A program made the position numbers and the translations under genes. A DNA stretch of 64,000 bases from Alphaproteobacteria bacterium (GTDB taxonomy: Bacteria; Pseudomonadota; Alphaproteobacteria; Caulobacterales; Hyphomonadaceae): positions 79,071-143,070 of the forward strand of contig JAHJSB010000029.1 in the NCBI GenBank assembly GCA_018830285.1, read 5' to 3'. This document shows positions 26,998-34,726 of the stretch, piece by piece (within the stretch, counting starts at the first letter, position 1; each line of letters begins with the position of its first letter). The notes under the pieces are model-generated. The model ran no database searches. It saw nothing but the letters and a program-made list of their open reading frames with translations, and was not told where the DNA came from.

Positions 26998-27297
26998 TCA
27001 CTGGACCTGGCGGGCATCCAGGGTCTCGGCGCCCAGCAGCCACCAGATTCGGGTGGCTGCGAGTCTGATTCCAGCCATGACGTTGGTGCTGCAGGGTCGT
27101 AGCGGATGGCGATGCGCTGCCAGTCCTTGCGACCGCAGAACATGCGCTCAACCACGTCGCATTGGCGACAGATAGCCTTGTCATCGTCACACGGTACCTT
27201 GCGACTGGACACGGACAGGATGACGGGCTCGGTGCCTCGTACTTCCAGCCGCTCTCGAAACCGCTTGCTAGCATACCCCCTTGTTGTAAACTTCCTC
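26998..27297 (-). pseudogene. Decayed IS5-family transposase, C-terminal remnant
   Basis: Read leftward, one frame gives GYASKRFRERLEVRGTEPV, then CRQCDVVERMFCGRKDWQRI and AIRYD. This matches the C-terminal E-R-M-F-x-x-x-K-D-x-R-R-I-A-x-R-Y-D signature of IS5-group transposases. The next expected segment (LAAT.IWWLL) appears in another frame (AGIRLAATRIWWLL), so there is a frameshift, then a stop. The N-terminal catalytic part is missing and no terminal repeats are seen. It is a dead fragment marking past insertion. Confidence 0.7.
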
Positions 27298-27369
27298 GCC
27301 CATGGCGGAAGTCACGTCTGCTGCATAGGCGTGGGTGTGATCCGTCTAGTTTGGGAGGGATGGTAGGGA

Positions 27370-27480
27370 CGTCCCCGGGCAAGTCAGGTTACGATCCCTA
27401 CGATGAAATCCCTCTCTGGAAAAATCAGGATCCGCCAATCGGGCGATCGTCCTCTCAGGCACGAATCTGTCAGGAAGCTC
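27370..27480 (-). pseudogene. Possible second IS transposase fragment
   Basis: Leftward translation gives YELPDRFVPERTIARLADP, which loosely resembles the C-terminal L-P-x-R-W-V-V-E-R-T-x-A-W-L segment of another IS5 subgroup. It lies between the first remnant and rfbC. The match is short and degenerate, so it may be chance. Nothing else is recognisable between 26935 and 27506. Confidence 0.3.
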
Positions 27481-27506
27481 GTATGATTTGCCAGGGAGAA
27501 GGGCGA

Positions 27507-28064
27507 TTAGAACGGTGTCCTGAACGTCGCGAAGCGCTGCGCCTGCGCGTCCTTGCCCGACAGCAAAGCCGCGTCGACTGGCAAGCCCCACTCGATGGCC
27601 AGTTCTGCATCGTTCCACAACACGCCGCCGTCACATTCCCTGGAATAGTAATTGTCCACCTTGTAGGCGATCTCGGTGTCGGGCTCGCGTGTCACAAAGC
27701 CATGCAGGAATCCGCGCGGCACGAAGATCTGTACGCCATTGGCCGCCGACAGCTCGGCGCTTACCCACTTGCCATAGGTCGGCGACGCGCTGCGCGCATC
27801 AACTGCCACATCGCGAATCCTGCCGCGCAATACGCGCACGAGCTTGGCCTGAGCAAAAGGCGGCGCCTGGAAATGCAACCCTCTGACTGTGCCTGACTTA
27901 ATTGACAACGACTGGTTGTCCTGCACAAAATCAGCATTGATTCCGGCATTCTTGAACGCCTCGGCATTATAGGTCTCCGAGAAGAACCCGCGATCATCCC
28001 TGAAACGCGGCGGGGTCACCAGTTTAACGTCAGGTATGGCGAGCGGCTCGACAATCAGAGGCAT
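27507..28064 (-). CDS. rfbC: dTDP-4-dehydrorhamnose 3,5-epimerase
   Basis: 185 residues; third step of dTDP-L-rhamnose synthesis. Conserved RmlC motifs: PPRFRDDRGFFSETYN, FVQDNQSLS, GTVRGLHFQ (catalytic His), GRIRDVAVD (Asp), FVPRGFLHGF, and KVDNYYS. The frame extends to 28280, but ATG 28064 has AAAGGA 8 bases upstream and begins exactly at the domain. It is divergent from the GT4 gene. rfbD lies at 41577; rfbA and rfbB are not in the window. Product feeds rhamnosyltransferases such as the GT2 proteins here. Confidence 0.95.
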   Translation of the reverse strand: MPLIVEPLAIPDVKLVTPPRFRDDRGFFSETYNAEAFKNAGINADFVQDNQSLSIKSGTVRGLHFQAPPFAQAKLVRVLRGRIRDVAVDARSASPTYGKWVSAELSAANGVQIFVPRGFLHGFVTREPDTEIAYKVDNYYSRECDGGVLWNDAELAIEWGLPVDAALLSGKDAQAQRFATFRTPF

Positions 28065-28270
28065 TGAGCAATTCCTTTCAGGGATCCAGTCGTGATGGCC
28101 GATTGCACATCTGGCCCGGACAGGCCAGCCATTATCCTGTAGGCGAACCTCACCGACCGAAACCAAGGCGGCAGCATTCGCGTGAGGATCTTGCGCGCCA
28201 TGCCGCTGGCAGGCATACAAAAAGCGAGCGCTGGGTGCAAATACCGGAAAGTGTCGTATCAGCTTTGCAG

Positions 28271-29485
28271 ATGAAATCATCCGTCAGACGTGGAAAATCG
28301 GCTGTTCGTCGCTTCATCCTGCCGCGTTCAACGACACCCGGATATTTCGCCGGGCCGGGCGACCAGATCGTCGTGGCCGGGATGTTCCGCACTGCCAATG
28401 GTGTTGGACGCGCCGCGCTGAGCTGCTATCGCGCGCTGCTTAAGTCGGGCCATACGCCGATTGCTGTCGACCTCAGTGGCATGTTCAACCAGGTCGATGT
28501 TGCCAGCGAAGTGCCTTTGGAGGAAATGCCTCTGGGTGGCAGGGGTACGCTGATACTCTATGCAAATGCACCTGAAACCGAACGCGCCCTGATGGGGCTC
28601 GGCCTGCGGCGCTGGCACAAGTGGCGGGTGATTGGCGCATGGGCCTGGGAATTGTCGATCGTTCCTGCCGACTGGGTGCGTCAGACCTGTTTCCTGTCGG
28701 AGATCTGGGCCCCCAGCCGATTTGTCCAACAGGCTTTCCAGGATGCGTTTTCCGTGCCTGTCCGCAATGTACCCCACTTCGTTGCGGTCGACCCGCACGC
28801 CAAGGCCTGGCCGAGCCCGGCCAGCAGGGGAGACACGACGCTTCGTGTACTCACAATTGCCGATGGGCGCTCGTCCCTTCATCGCAAGAACCTGCTCACG
28901 ACAATGGAGATGTTCTCCACGGCCTTCCCCGTAAAGGAGGCGGCACGCCTGACTGTGAAGTGTCGCAACCTGTCGCTTTACAGGCAATACGAAGCTGAGG
29001 TGATGGATTGCGCCCGGCGTGATCCAAGGATTGACGTGATCGACCGCAGCTTTTCCGAGGAAGAACAGAGGCAGCTATTGTGGAACAGTGACTTGCTTGT
29101 GTCATCGCATCGATCGGAAGGTTTCGGCATGCATCTCGCAGAAGCCATGGCCGCAGGCCGCGCGACGATCGCCACGGGCTGGTCGGGCAATCTTGAGTTC
29201 ATGACCGAAAACAATTCGGTCCTTCTTCCGTTCGTGCTGGAACCGGTCAGCGATCCAACCGGCATCTACGATTCCATTCCAGGCGCCCGGTGGGCCAAAG
29301 TCGATGTCGGCGCCGGCGCCAGGGCCTTGCGCGAACTGGGCGGGTCACCGGCAAGGCGCGAGGCGCTTGCGTCGAGGTCACGCGCGGACATCCGCACCAT
29401 GCTGCGATCACACGCTTACTCGGAAGCCCTCGGTTTTGCTCATAGCGATTTGCCCCCGGCCGGGAAAAAGCGACATAGACTGTAA
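28271..29485 (+). CDS. GT4-family glycosyltransferase
   Basis: 404 residues of GT-B fold. An N-terminal GMFRTANGVGRAAL substrate loop, WAPSRFVQQAF in the middle, and the C-terminal nucleotide-sugar site SSHRSEGFGMHLAEAMAAGRATIAT (E-x7-E). The longest frame begins at 28064, opposite the rfbC start, but the first ~69 codons look like shadow sequence. ATG at 28271 precedes the first plausible coding residues; no strong ribosome site supports it. It is followed at 76 bases by a sugar aminotransferase, so it may add an amino sugar to a surface glycan. Confidence 0.82.
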   Translation: MKSSVRRGKSAVRRFILPRSTTPGYFAGPGDQIVVAGMFRTANGVGRAALSCYRALLKSGHTPIAVDLSGMFNQVDVASEVPLEEMPLGGRGTLILYANAPETERALMGLGLRRWHKWRVIGAWAWELSIVPADWVRQTCFLSEIWAPSRFVQQAFQDAFSVPVRNVPHFVAVDPHAKAWPSPASRGDTTLRVLTIADGRSSLHRKNLLTTMEMFSTAFPVKEAARLTVKCRNLSLYRQYEAEVMDCARRDPRIDVIDRSFSEEEQRQLLWNSDLLVSSHRSEGFGMHLAEAMAAGRATIATGWSGNLEFMTENNSVLLPFVLEPVSDPTGIYDSIPGARWAKVDVGAGARALRELGGSPARREALASRSRADIRTMLRSHAYSEALGFAHSDLPPAGKKRHRL

Positions 29486-29561
29486 TCAGGCGTTACTTGC
29501 TGGCCCGGTGAGGGGTTCGTATGGGCTGCTCATTCCATGCGCCATTTGCGGAGCCCACGCC

Positions 29562-30722
29562 ATGTCCCTTCCTTTCATCGACCTTCATGCCCAGCGCAGA
29601 CGCATCGAGACCGAGATCAACGCGGCCATACAGGGCGTGGTGGAAAGCGGGCGCTTTGTTCTCGGCCCGGAAGTGACCGAACTGGAACGCCAGCTCGCGG
29701 CCTGGTGCAACGCGTCACACGCGGTCAGCTGCGCAAACGGCACCGATGCGCTCGCACTCGCTCTCATGGCTTGGGAACTGAAACCCGGCGACGCCGTGTT
29801 CTGCCCGAGCTTCACCTTTGTGGCCACTGCGCAGGTCGTGCCCTGGCTTGGCGCCACACCTGTCTTTGTCGATATTGATGCGGCGACCTACAACATGGAC
29901 CCGGCCTCGCTGCGCGCTGAAATCGAACGGACGGTCAGCGATGGCAAGCTCAAGCCGAAGGTCGTGATCGCGGTGGACCTGTTCGGCCAACCGGCAAACT
30001 ACCCTGAAATCAAGGCGATATGTGACGAATTCGGGCTAAAGCTGATCGCCGATACCGCGCAGGGCTTCGGCTGCACCCTGCATGGCAAGCACCCGTCCGA
30101 CTGGGCGGATATTGCGACGACCAGCTTTTTCCCGGCCAAGCCGCTGGGGTGCTATGGCGATGGCGGCGCAGTCGTGACCAATGACGCAAAGCTGGCAGAG
30201 CTCATTGAGTCTCTTCGGGTTTATGGCAAGGTCACACCGTCGGATGCCGCCACGCGCAATTTCCACCATGACCCCAAATACCTCAGCCTCCGGGTCGGCA
30301 TGAACTCACGCCTGGACACGATCCAGGCCGCTATCCTGCTGGAAAAGCTAAAGATTTTCCCCGACGAGATCGACCGGCGGCAAGAGGTCGCCGGCCGGTA
30401 TGCAAGTGGGCTGCGCGGGGGCGTCAAGGGTGTGCCAGGGGTGATTGAAGGGGGGCGTTCGGTCTGGGCCCAGTACGTCATCGAGCACGACAACCGCGAC
30501 GGCCTGCAGGCACATCTCACGGCGCAGGGCATCCCGAGCATGGTCTACTACCCGGTGCCGATCCACCAGCAGGACTTCGCCCTGCGCTTTGCGCCGCCCA
30601 AGGGTCATCTCAAAGTCACCGAGGCGGCCAGCCAGCACGTCCTGGCCCTGCCGATGCATCCCTATCTCGGCGAGGCCGACCAGGACCGCATCATCGAGAC
30701 GGTCCTCGGCTTCAACGGCTAG
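29562..30722 (+). CDS. DegT/DnrJ/EryC1/StrS-family sugar aminotransferase
   Basis: 386 residues, PLP-dependent. It transaminates a keto-sugar nucleotide to an amino sugar. SCANGTDALALAL binds the PLP phosphate, FVATAQVVPWLGATPVFVDID is a family hallmark, and the Schiff-base Lys is in TSFFPAKPLGCYGDGGA. ATG 29562 has GGAG about 8 bases upstream; upstream codons to 29304 overlap the GT4 gene and are rejected. The PAKPLGCYGDGGA form resembles WbpE/WlbE-type enzymes, which act on UDP-linked 3-keto sugars. The exact sugar is unproven. Confidence 0.9.
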   Translation: MSLPFIDLHAQRRRIETEINAAIQGVVESGRFVLGPEVTELERQLAAWCNASHAVSCANGTDALALALMAWELKPGDAVFCPSFTFVATAQVVPWLGATPVFVDIDAATYNMDPASLRAEIERTVSDGKLKPKVVIAVDLFGQPANYPEIKAICDEFGLKLIADTAQGFGCTLHGKHPSDWADIATTSFFPAKPLGCYGDGGAVVTNDAKLAELIESLRVYGKVTPSDAATRNFHHDPKYLSLRVGMNSRLDTIQAAILLEKLKIFPDEIDRRQEVAGRYASGLRGGVKGVPGVIEGGRSVWAQYVIEHDNRDGLQAHLTAQGIPSMVYYPVPIHQQDFALRFAPPKGHLKVTEAASQHVLALPMHPYLGEADQDRIIETVLGFNG

Positions 30723-30764
30723 ATCGCGCCAAGCCAAACCGAATATTGCAGGCGCGCCTTCACA

Positions 30765-30800
30765 CGGCGTTGCCTTTGCCTGTGCGTCATGCTAACGCCG
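30765..30800 (+). other. Inverted repeat in the ahcY leader
   Basis: CGGCGTT (30765-30771) can pair with AACGCCG (30794-30800), enclosing 22 bases that include TGCC/GCGTCA. It ends 25 bases before the ahcY start and just before its AAGGAA ribosome site. It could be a leader fold or part of a regulatory RNA; I cannot match it to a known SAH or SAM riboswitch consensus. Confidence 0.3.
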
Positions 30801-30825
30801 CATAAACATATAAAGGAACATTGAT

Positions 30826-32220
30826 ATGGCCAAGGACTACCACGTCGCCGACATCAAGCTTGCTGAATTCGGCAACAAGGAAATCGACATTGCCGAGACC
30901 GAAATGCCGGGCCTCATGGCCGCGCGCGAAGAATTCGGACCAACGCAGCCCCTCAAGGGCGCGAAAATCTGCGGCTCGCTGCACATGACGATCCAGACGG
31001 CCGTCCTGATCCAGACACTGGAAGCCCTTGGCGCAGAAGTGCGCTGGGTTTCGTGCAACATCTATTCGACCCAGGACCATGCCGCCGCCGCGATTGCCGC
31101 GAACGGCACGCCCGTCTTCGCCTACAAGGGTGAGACACTGGAAGAATACTGGGACTATACCGACCGCATGTTCCAATGGCCGCACGGCGACGGCCCGAAC
31201 CTGATCCTCGACGATGGCGGCGACGCCACGATGTACCTGATCCTGGGTGAGCGCGCCGAAACCAACCCGGCCTTCCTCGAGAAGCCCGGTTCGGAAGAAG
31301 AGAAATTCCTGTTCGCCCAGATCAAGAAGCGCATGAAATCCAGCCCCGGCTGGTTCGCCAAGACCAAGGCCGGGATCCGCGGCGTTTCGGAAGAAACCAC
31401 GACCGGCGTCAACCGCCTGTACCAACTCGAGAAGAAGGGTGAACTGCCCTTCCCCGCGATCAACGTCAACGACTCGGTCACCAAGTCCAAGTTCGACAAC
31501 AAGTATGGCTGCAAGGAATCGCTCGTCGACGCGATCCGCCGCGGTACCGATGTCATGATGGCCGGCAAGAAGGCGTTCGTCGCCGGCTATGGCGATGTCG
31601 GCAAGGGCTCGGCCGCGTCGCTCGCCGGTGCCGGCGCCCGCGTCTCCGTCTCCGAGATCGATCCGATCTGCGCCCTGCAGGCGGCCATGGACGGCTATGA
31701 CGTCCTGACAATGGACGAAGCGTGCTCGAAGTTCGACATCTTCGTCACCGCGACCGGCAACAAGGACATCCTGACCGTCGACCATATGCGCGCGATGAAG
31801 GACATGGCCATCGTCTGCAACATCGGCCACTTCGACAACGAGATCCAGGTCGAAGGCCTGCGCAATTTCGAGTGGACGAACATCAAGCCGCAAGTCGACA
31901 TGATCACGTTCCCTGATGGCAAGCGCATCCTGCTCCTGTCGGAAGGCCGCCTGGTCAATCTCGGCAATGCCACAGGTCACCCGAGCTTCGTCATGTCGGC
32001 CTCGTTCACGAACCAGACCCTGGCGCAGCTCGAACTCCACCTGCGCGCCGACGAATACGAGAACAAGGTCTACACGCTGCCCAAGCACCTCGACGAGAAA
32101 GTGGCCATGCTGCACCTCGACAAGCTGGGCGTGAAACTGACCGAACTCTCGACCGAACAGGCCGACTATATCGGCGTGACGACCGAAGGCCCGTTCAAGC
32201 CGGAACATTACCGCTACTAG
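30826..32220 (+). CDS. ahcY: Adenosylhomocysteinase
   Basis: 464 residues. Reversibly splits S-adenosylhomocysteine to adenosine and homocysteine, relieving product inhibition of methyltransferases. Motifs: [47 protein letters not shown]+-binding [13 protein letters not shown] and the C-terminal TKPEHYRY-like end (PFKPEHYRY). It has the ~40-residue insert of bacterial/plant-type enzymes (around 150-200). AAGGAA lies before ATG. First of ahcY-purU-metK, an activated-methyl and one-carbon unit that serves the many methyltransferases nearby. Confidence 0.98.
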   Translation: MAKDYHVADIKLAEFGNKEIDIAETEMPGLMAAREEFGPTQPLKGAKICGSLHMTIQTAVLIQTLEALGAEVRWVSCNIYSTQDHAAAAIAANGTPVFAYKGETLEEYWDYTDRMFQWPHGDGPNLILDDGGDATMYLILGERAETNPAFLEKPGSEEEKFLFAQIKKRMKSSPGWFAKTKAGIRGVSEETTTGVNRLYQLEKKGELPFPAINVNDSVTKSKFDNKYGCKESLVDAIRRGTDVMMAGKKAFVAGYGDVGKGSAASLAGAGARVSVSEIDPICALQAAMDGYDVLTMDEACSKFDIFVTATGNKDILTVDHMRAMKDMAIVCNIGHFDNEIQVEGLRNFEWTNIKPQVDMITFPDGKRILLLSEGRLVNLGNATGHPSFVMSASFTNQTLAQLELHLRADEYENKVYTLPKHLDEKVAMLHLDKLGVKLTELSTEQADYIGVTTEGPFKPEHYRY

Positions 32221-32238
32221 GCGGCGCCGGGAGACAGA

Positions 32239-33096
32239 GTGGGCCAGGAACACATCCTCACGCTTGCCTGCCCGGACCGGGTGGGACTGGTCGCGACAGT
32301 GGCGCGGTTGATGGAGCGGCATGGCTGCTTCATCGCTTCGTCGCGCACGTTCGGCGATCCGGAAACGGGGCAGTTCTTTGCCCGCGTCGTTTTCCAGTCC
32401 GAAGCCGACGACGATGTGCCGACCGGCCTGCTCGCCGACCTTGAAGACGCCGCAGGTGAACTCGATGGCACCTGGGGCGTCCACAAAGTGGGCCAGCCGG
32501 TCAAGACGCTGCTGCTCGTGTCGAAGTCAGACCATTGCGCCAATACGCTGCTCTATGCCGCGCGGCGCGGTGAACTGCCCATCGAACTCGTCGGCATCGT
32601 GTCCAACCACCGCACACTGGAAGCCGGGTTTGCACATTGGGGGCTGCCCTTCTTCCATGTGCCCGTGACGGCTGCGACCAAGCAGGATGCGGAAGCCCGC
32701 ATGTTCGACCTCGTCGAAGAGACCGGTGCTGAACTGGTCGTGCTCGCGCGCTACATGCAGGTGCTCAGCAATCATGCCTGCACCCGCCTCGCCGGGCGTT
32801 GCATCAATATCCACCATTCCTTCCTGCCCAGCTTCAAGGGTGCCCAGCCCTATCACCAGGCGCACGCACGCGGCGTGAAGGTCATCGGTGCGTCAGCACA
32901 CTACGTGACGCCGGACCTCGACGAAGGCCCGATCATCACGCAGGTCACCGAGGGCATCGACCACACGTTCAGCCCGGCGGACATGATCGAACTGGGCCGC
33001 CATCTTGAAGGCACCGCCCTGCTGCGCGCCGTCAAGGCGCATGCCGAACACAGAATATTCATCAACGCTGGCAAGACCGTCGTCTTTGCCAGATAG
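32239..33096 (+). CDS. purU: Formyltetrahydrofolate deformylase
   Basis: 285 residues. Hydrolyses 10-formyl-THF to formate and THF, balancing one-carbon pools. An N-terminal ACT domain (LACPDRVGLVATVARLM) precedes a formyltransferase-fold domain with SNHRTLEAGFAHWGLPF, LARYMQVLS, CINIHHSFLPSFKGAQPYHQA (His and catalytic Asp later) and VTPDLDEGPII. Start is GTG with GGGAG 6 bases upstream. It sits between ahcY (18-base gap) and metK (33-base gap), so all three are likely one operon. Confidence 0.95.
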   Translation: MGQEHILTLACPDRVGLVATVARLMERHGCFIASSRTFGDPETGQFFARVVFQSEADDDVPTGLLADLEDAAGELDGTWGVHKVGQPVKTLLLVSKSDHCANTLLYAARRGELPIELVGIVSNHRTLEAGFAHWGLPFFHVPVTAATKQDAEARMFDLVEETGAELVVLARYMQVLSNHACTRLAGRCINIHHSFLPSFKGAQPYHQAHARGVKVIGASAHYVTPDLDEGPIITQVTEGIDHTFSPADMIELGRHLEGTALLRAVKAHAEHRIFINAGKTVVFAR

Positions 33097-33129
33097 TCCC
33101 GATTACATTGTTTCCGAGGAACCGAGCCC

Positions 33130-34311
33130 ATGAAAATGAACGACTTTGAATTCACCAGCGAAAGCGTTGCCGAAGGTCACCCGGACAAGGTGTCGGACCA
33201 GATCTCCGATGCAATCGTCGACCTCTTCCTCACCAAGGACCCGAACGCCAAGGTTGCCGTCGAAACCCTGACAACGACCAATCGTGTCGTCCTGGCTGGC
33301 GAAGTGCGCACCAACAATGGCGCCGTCGTCACGCATGACGAAATGATCCAGACCGCTCGCGATGTGGTGAAGAAGATCGGCTATGAGCAGGACGGCTTCC
33401 ACTGGGAAAAGATGGACGTCAATTGCTACGTGCACGGCCAGTCTGCCGAAATCGCACAAGGCGTTGAAGAAGGCCAGGGCCTGTTTGCCGAAGAAGGCGC
33501 CGGCGACCAGGGCATCATGTTCGGCTATGCCGCCGACGAGACGCCCGAACTGATGCCGGCCACACTCGTCTATTCGCACCAGATTCTCCAGAAAATGGCT
33601 GCGCTGCGCCATTCGGGCGAACGTCCCGAATTCGAGCCCGACGCCAAGAGCCAGGTGACGCTCCGCTATGTGAACGAAAAGCCGGTCGGGGTAAACGCAG
33701 TCGTCGTCTCGACCCAGCACAAGGAAAGCGCGACGCTGGAACAGCTGCGCGAGCTGGTACGCCCGATCGTGCAGGGCGTCCTGCCCGAGGGCTGGTTCCC
33801 GCCGGAAGACAAGTTCTACGTCAACCCGACCGGCAAGTTCGTGATTGGCGGCCCCGACGGCGATGCCGGCCTCACTGGCCGCAAGATCATCGTCGACACG
33901 TATGGTGGTGCAGCCCCGCATGGCGGCGGCGCCTTCTCCGGCAAGGATCCGTCCAAGGTTGACCGTTCAGCCGCCTATGCCACGCGCTACCTCGCCAAGA
34001 ATGTCGTCGCGTCGGGCCTCGCCAAGCGCTGCACGATCCAGGTGTCTTACGCCATCGGCGTGTCGCAACCATTGTCCGTCTATGTCGATACGCACGGCAC
34101 GGGCCTGGCTGATGAAGCCCGTATCGCGAAAACGCTTCGCGAGCTGTTTGACCTTTCACCGAAGGGCATTCGCACGCACCTGAAGCTGAACAACCCGATC
34201 TATGCCGGCACGGCAGCCTATGGCCACTTCGGCCGCAAGCCGGGTGCTGATGGCACGTTCACATGGGAAAAGACCGACCTCATCGACGAACTCAAGCGCC
34301 TGATCAACTAG
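33130..34311 (+). CDS. metK: S-adenosylmethionine synthetase
   Basis: 393 residues. Makes SAM from methionine and ATP. Motifs: [54 protein letters not shown] and [19 protein letters not shown], the P-loop-like signature. GAGGAA precedes ATG at about 10 bases. Last gene of the ahcY-purU-metK unit; a hairpin follows the stop. SAM is the methyl donor for the methyltransferases in this window. Confidence 0.98.
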   Translation: MKMNDFEFTSESVAEGHPDKVSDQISDAIVDLFLTKDPNAKVAVETLTTTNRVVLAGEVRTNNGAVVTHDEMIQTARDVVKKIGYEQDGFHWEKMDVNCYVHGQSAEIAQGVEEGQGLFAEEGAGDQGIMFGYAADETPELMPATLVYSHQILQKMAALRHSGERPEFEPDAKSQVTLRYVNEKPVGVNAVVVSTQHKESATLEQLRELVRPIVQGVLPEGWFPPEDKFYVNPTGKFVIGGPDGDAGLTGRKIIVDTYGGAAPHGGGAFSGKDPSKVDRSAAYATRYLAKNVVASGLAKRCTIQVSYAIGVSQPLSVYVDTHGTGLADEARIAKTLRELFDLSPKGIRTHLKLNNPIYAGTAAYGHFGRKPGADGTFTWEKTDLIDELKRLIN

Positions 34312-34318
34312 GCCTCGT

Positions 34319-34338
34319 CCCGGCGCTTCGGCGCCGGG
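34319..34338. terminator. Hairpin with TTCG tetraloop after metK
   Basis: CCCGGCGC (34319-34326) pairs perfectly with GCGCCGGG (34331-34338) closed by a stable TTCG loop, extended by outer GGCC/GGCC. It lies between metK and the convergent lipoprotein gene. There is no T run on either strand, so it may be a 3' mRNA stabiliser or a weak bidirectional terminator. Confidence 0.6.
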
Positions 34339-34342
34339 GGCC

Positions 34343-34726
34343 TCACATCGCGATCGTTATCTTGTCTATACGCGCGCGCTCTTCACCGCCGCAGACTATG
34401 CTGACCGCCTCGCGCAGCCCCTTGCCGACGGGTTCGCGATAGCTGGCATTGCCCGCAAATGCCGGACCACCGGGGGACAGTTCAAGCATCAGCACGCCAG
34501 GTTGGTCCGCCGGCACAGGCGTCAGCAGCCATGGACGATCATCGTCCAGCTTTACCGCGACGATCAACTTGTGCGCGCCCGACCCGACCTTGGGCATCTG
34601 GTCGACCCAGGCCGAGGCCCGTGTCACGACGGGGCAATCGGCGACCGGCTTCGGCGTCATGATGTTGTTCCACGTTGTGCAAGCGCCAAGCGGCGCGAAC
34701 AGAAGTGCCAGAATGCCAGCCCGCAT
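34343..34726 (-). CDS. Small hypothetical lipoprotein
   Basis: 127 residues. Lipoprotein signal MRAGILALLFAPLGAC, with lipobox LGAC, then a compact domain containing two more Cys (DCPVVTRASAWV; IVCGGEE). No family recognised. Start ATG at 34726 overlaps the stop of the subtilisin-like gene (ATGA) and has GGGAGGAA upstream, so the two are translationally coupled; an earlier ATG lies inside the neighbour. Co-expression with the protease suggests an accessory or inhibitor role, which is only inference. Confidence 0.72.
   Translation of the reverse strand: MRAGILALLFAPLGACTTWNNIMTPKPVADCPVVTRASAWVDQMPKVGSGAHKLIVAVKLDDDRPWLLTPVPADQPGVLMLELSPGGPAFAGNASYREPVGKGLREAVSIVCGGEERARIDKITIAM

Noticed and set aside
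30723..30825. SAH or SAM riboswitch before ahcY
   Set aside because: An inverted repeat is present but the conserved core bases of known SAH/SAM classes were not found. It is listed only as an unassigned leader repeat.
30787..32484. Long leftward 565-codon frame opposite ahcY/purU
   Set aside because: It is the complement of two genes with clear motifs, and its product lacks any family signature. The long frame arises from GC-rich codon structure.
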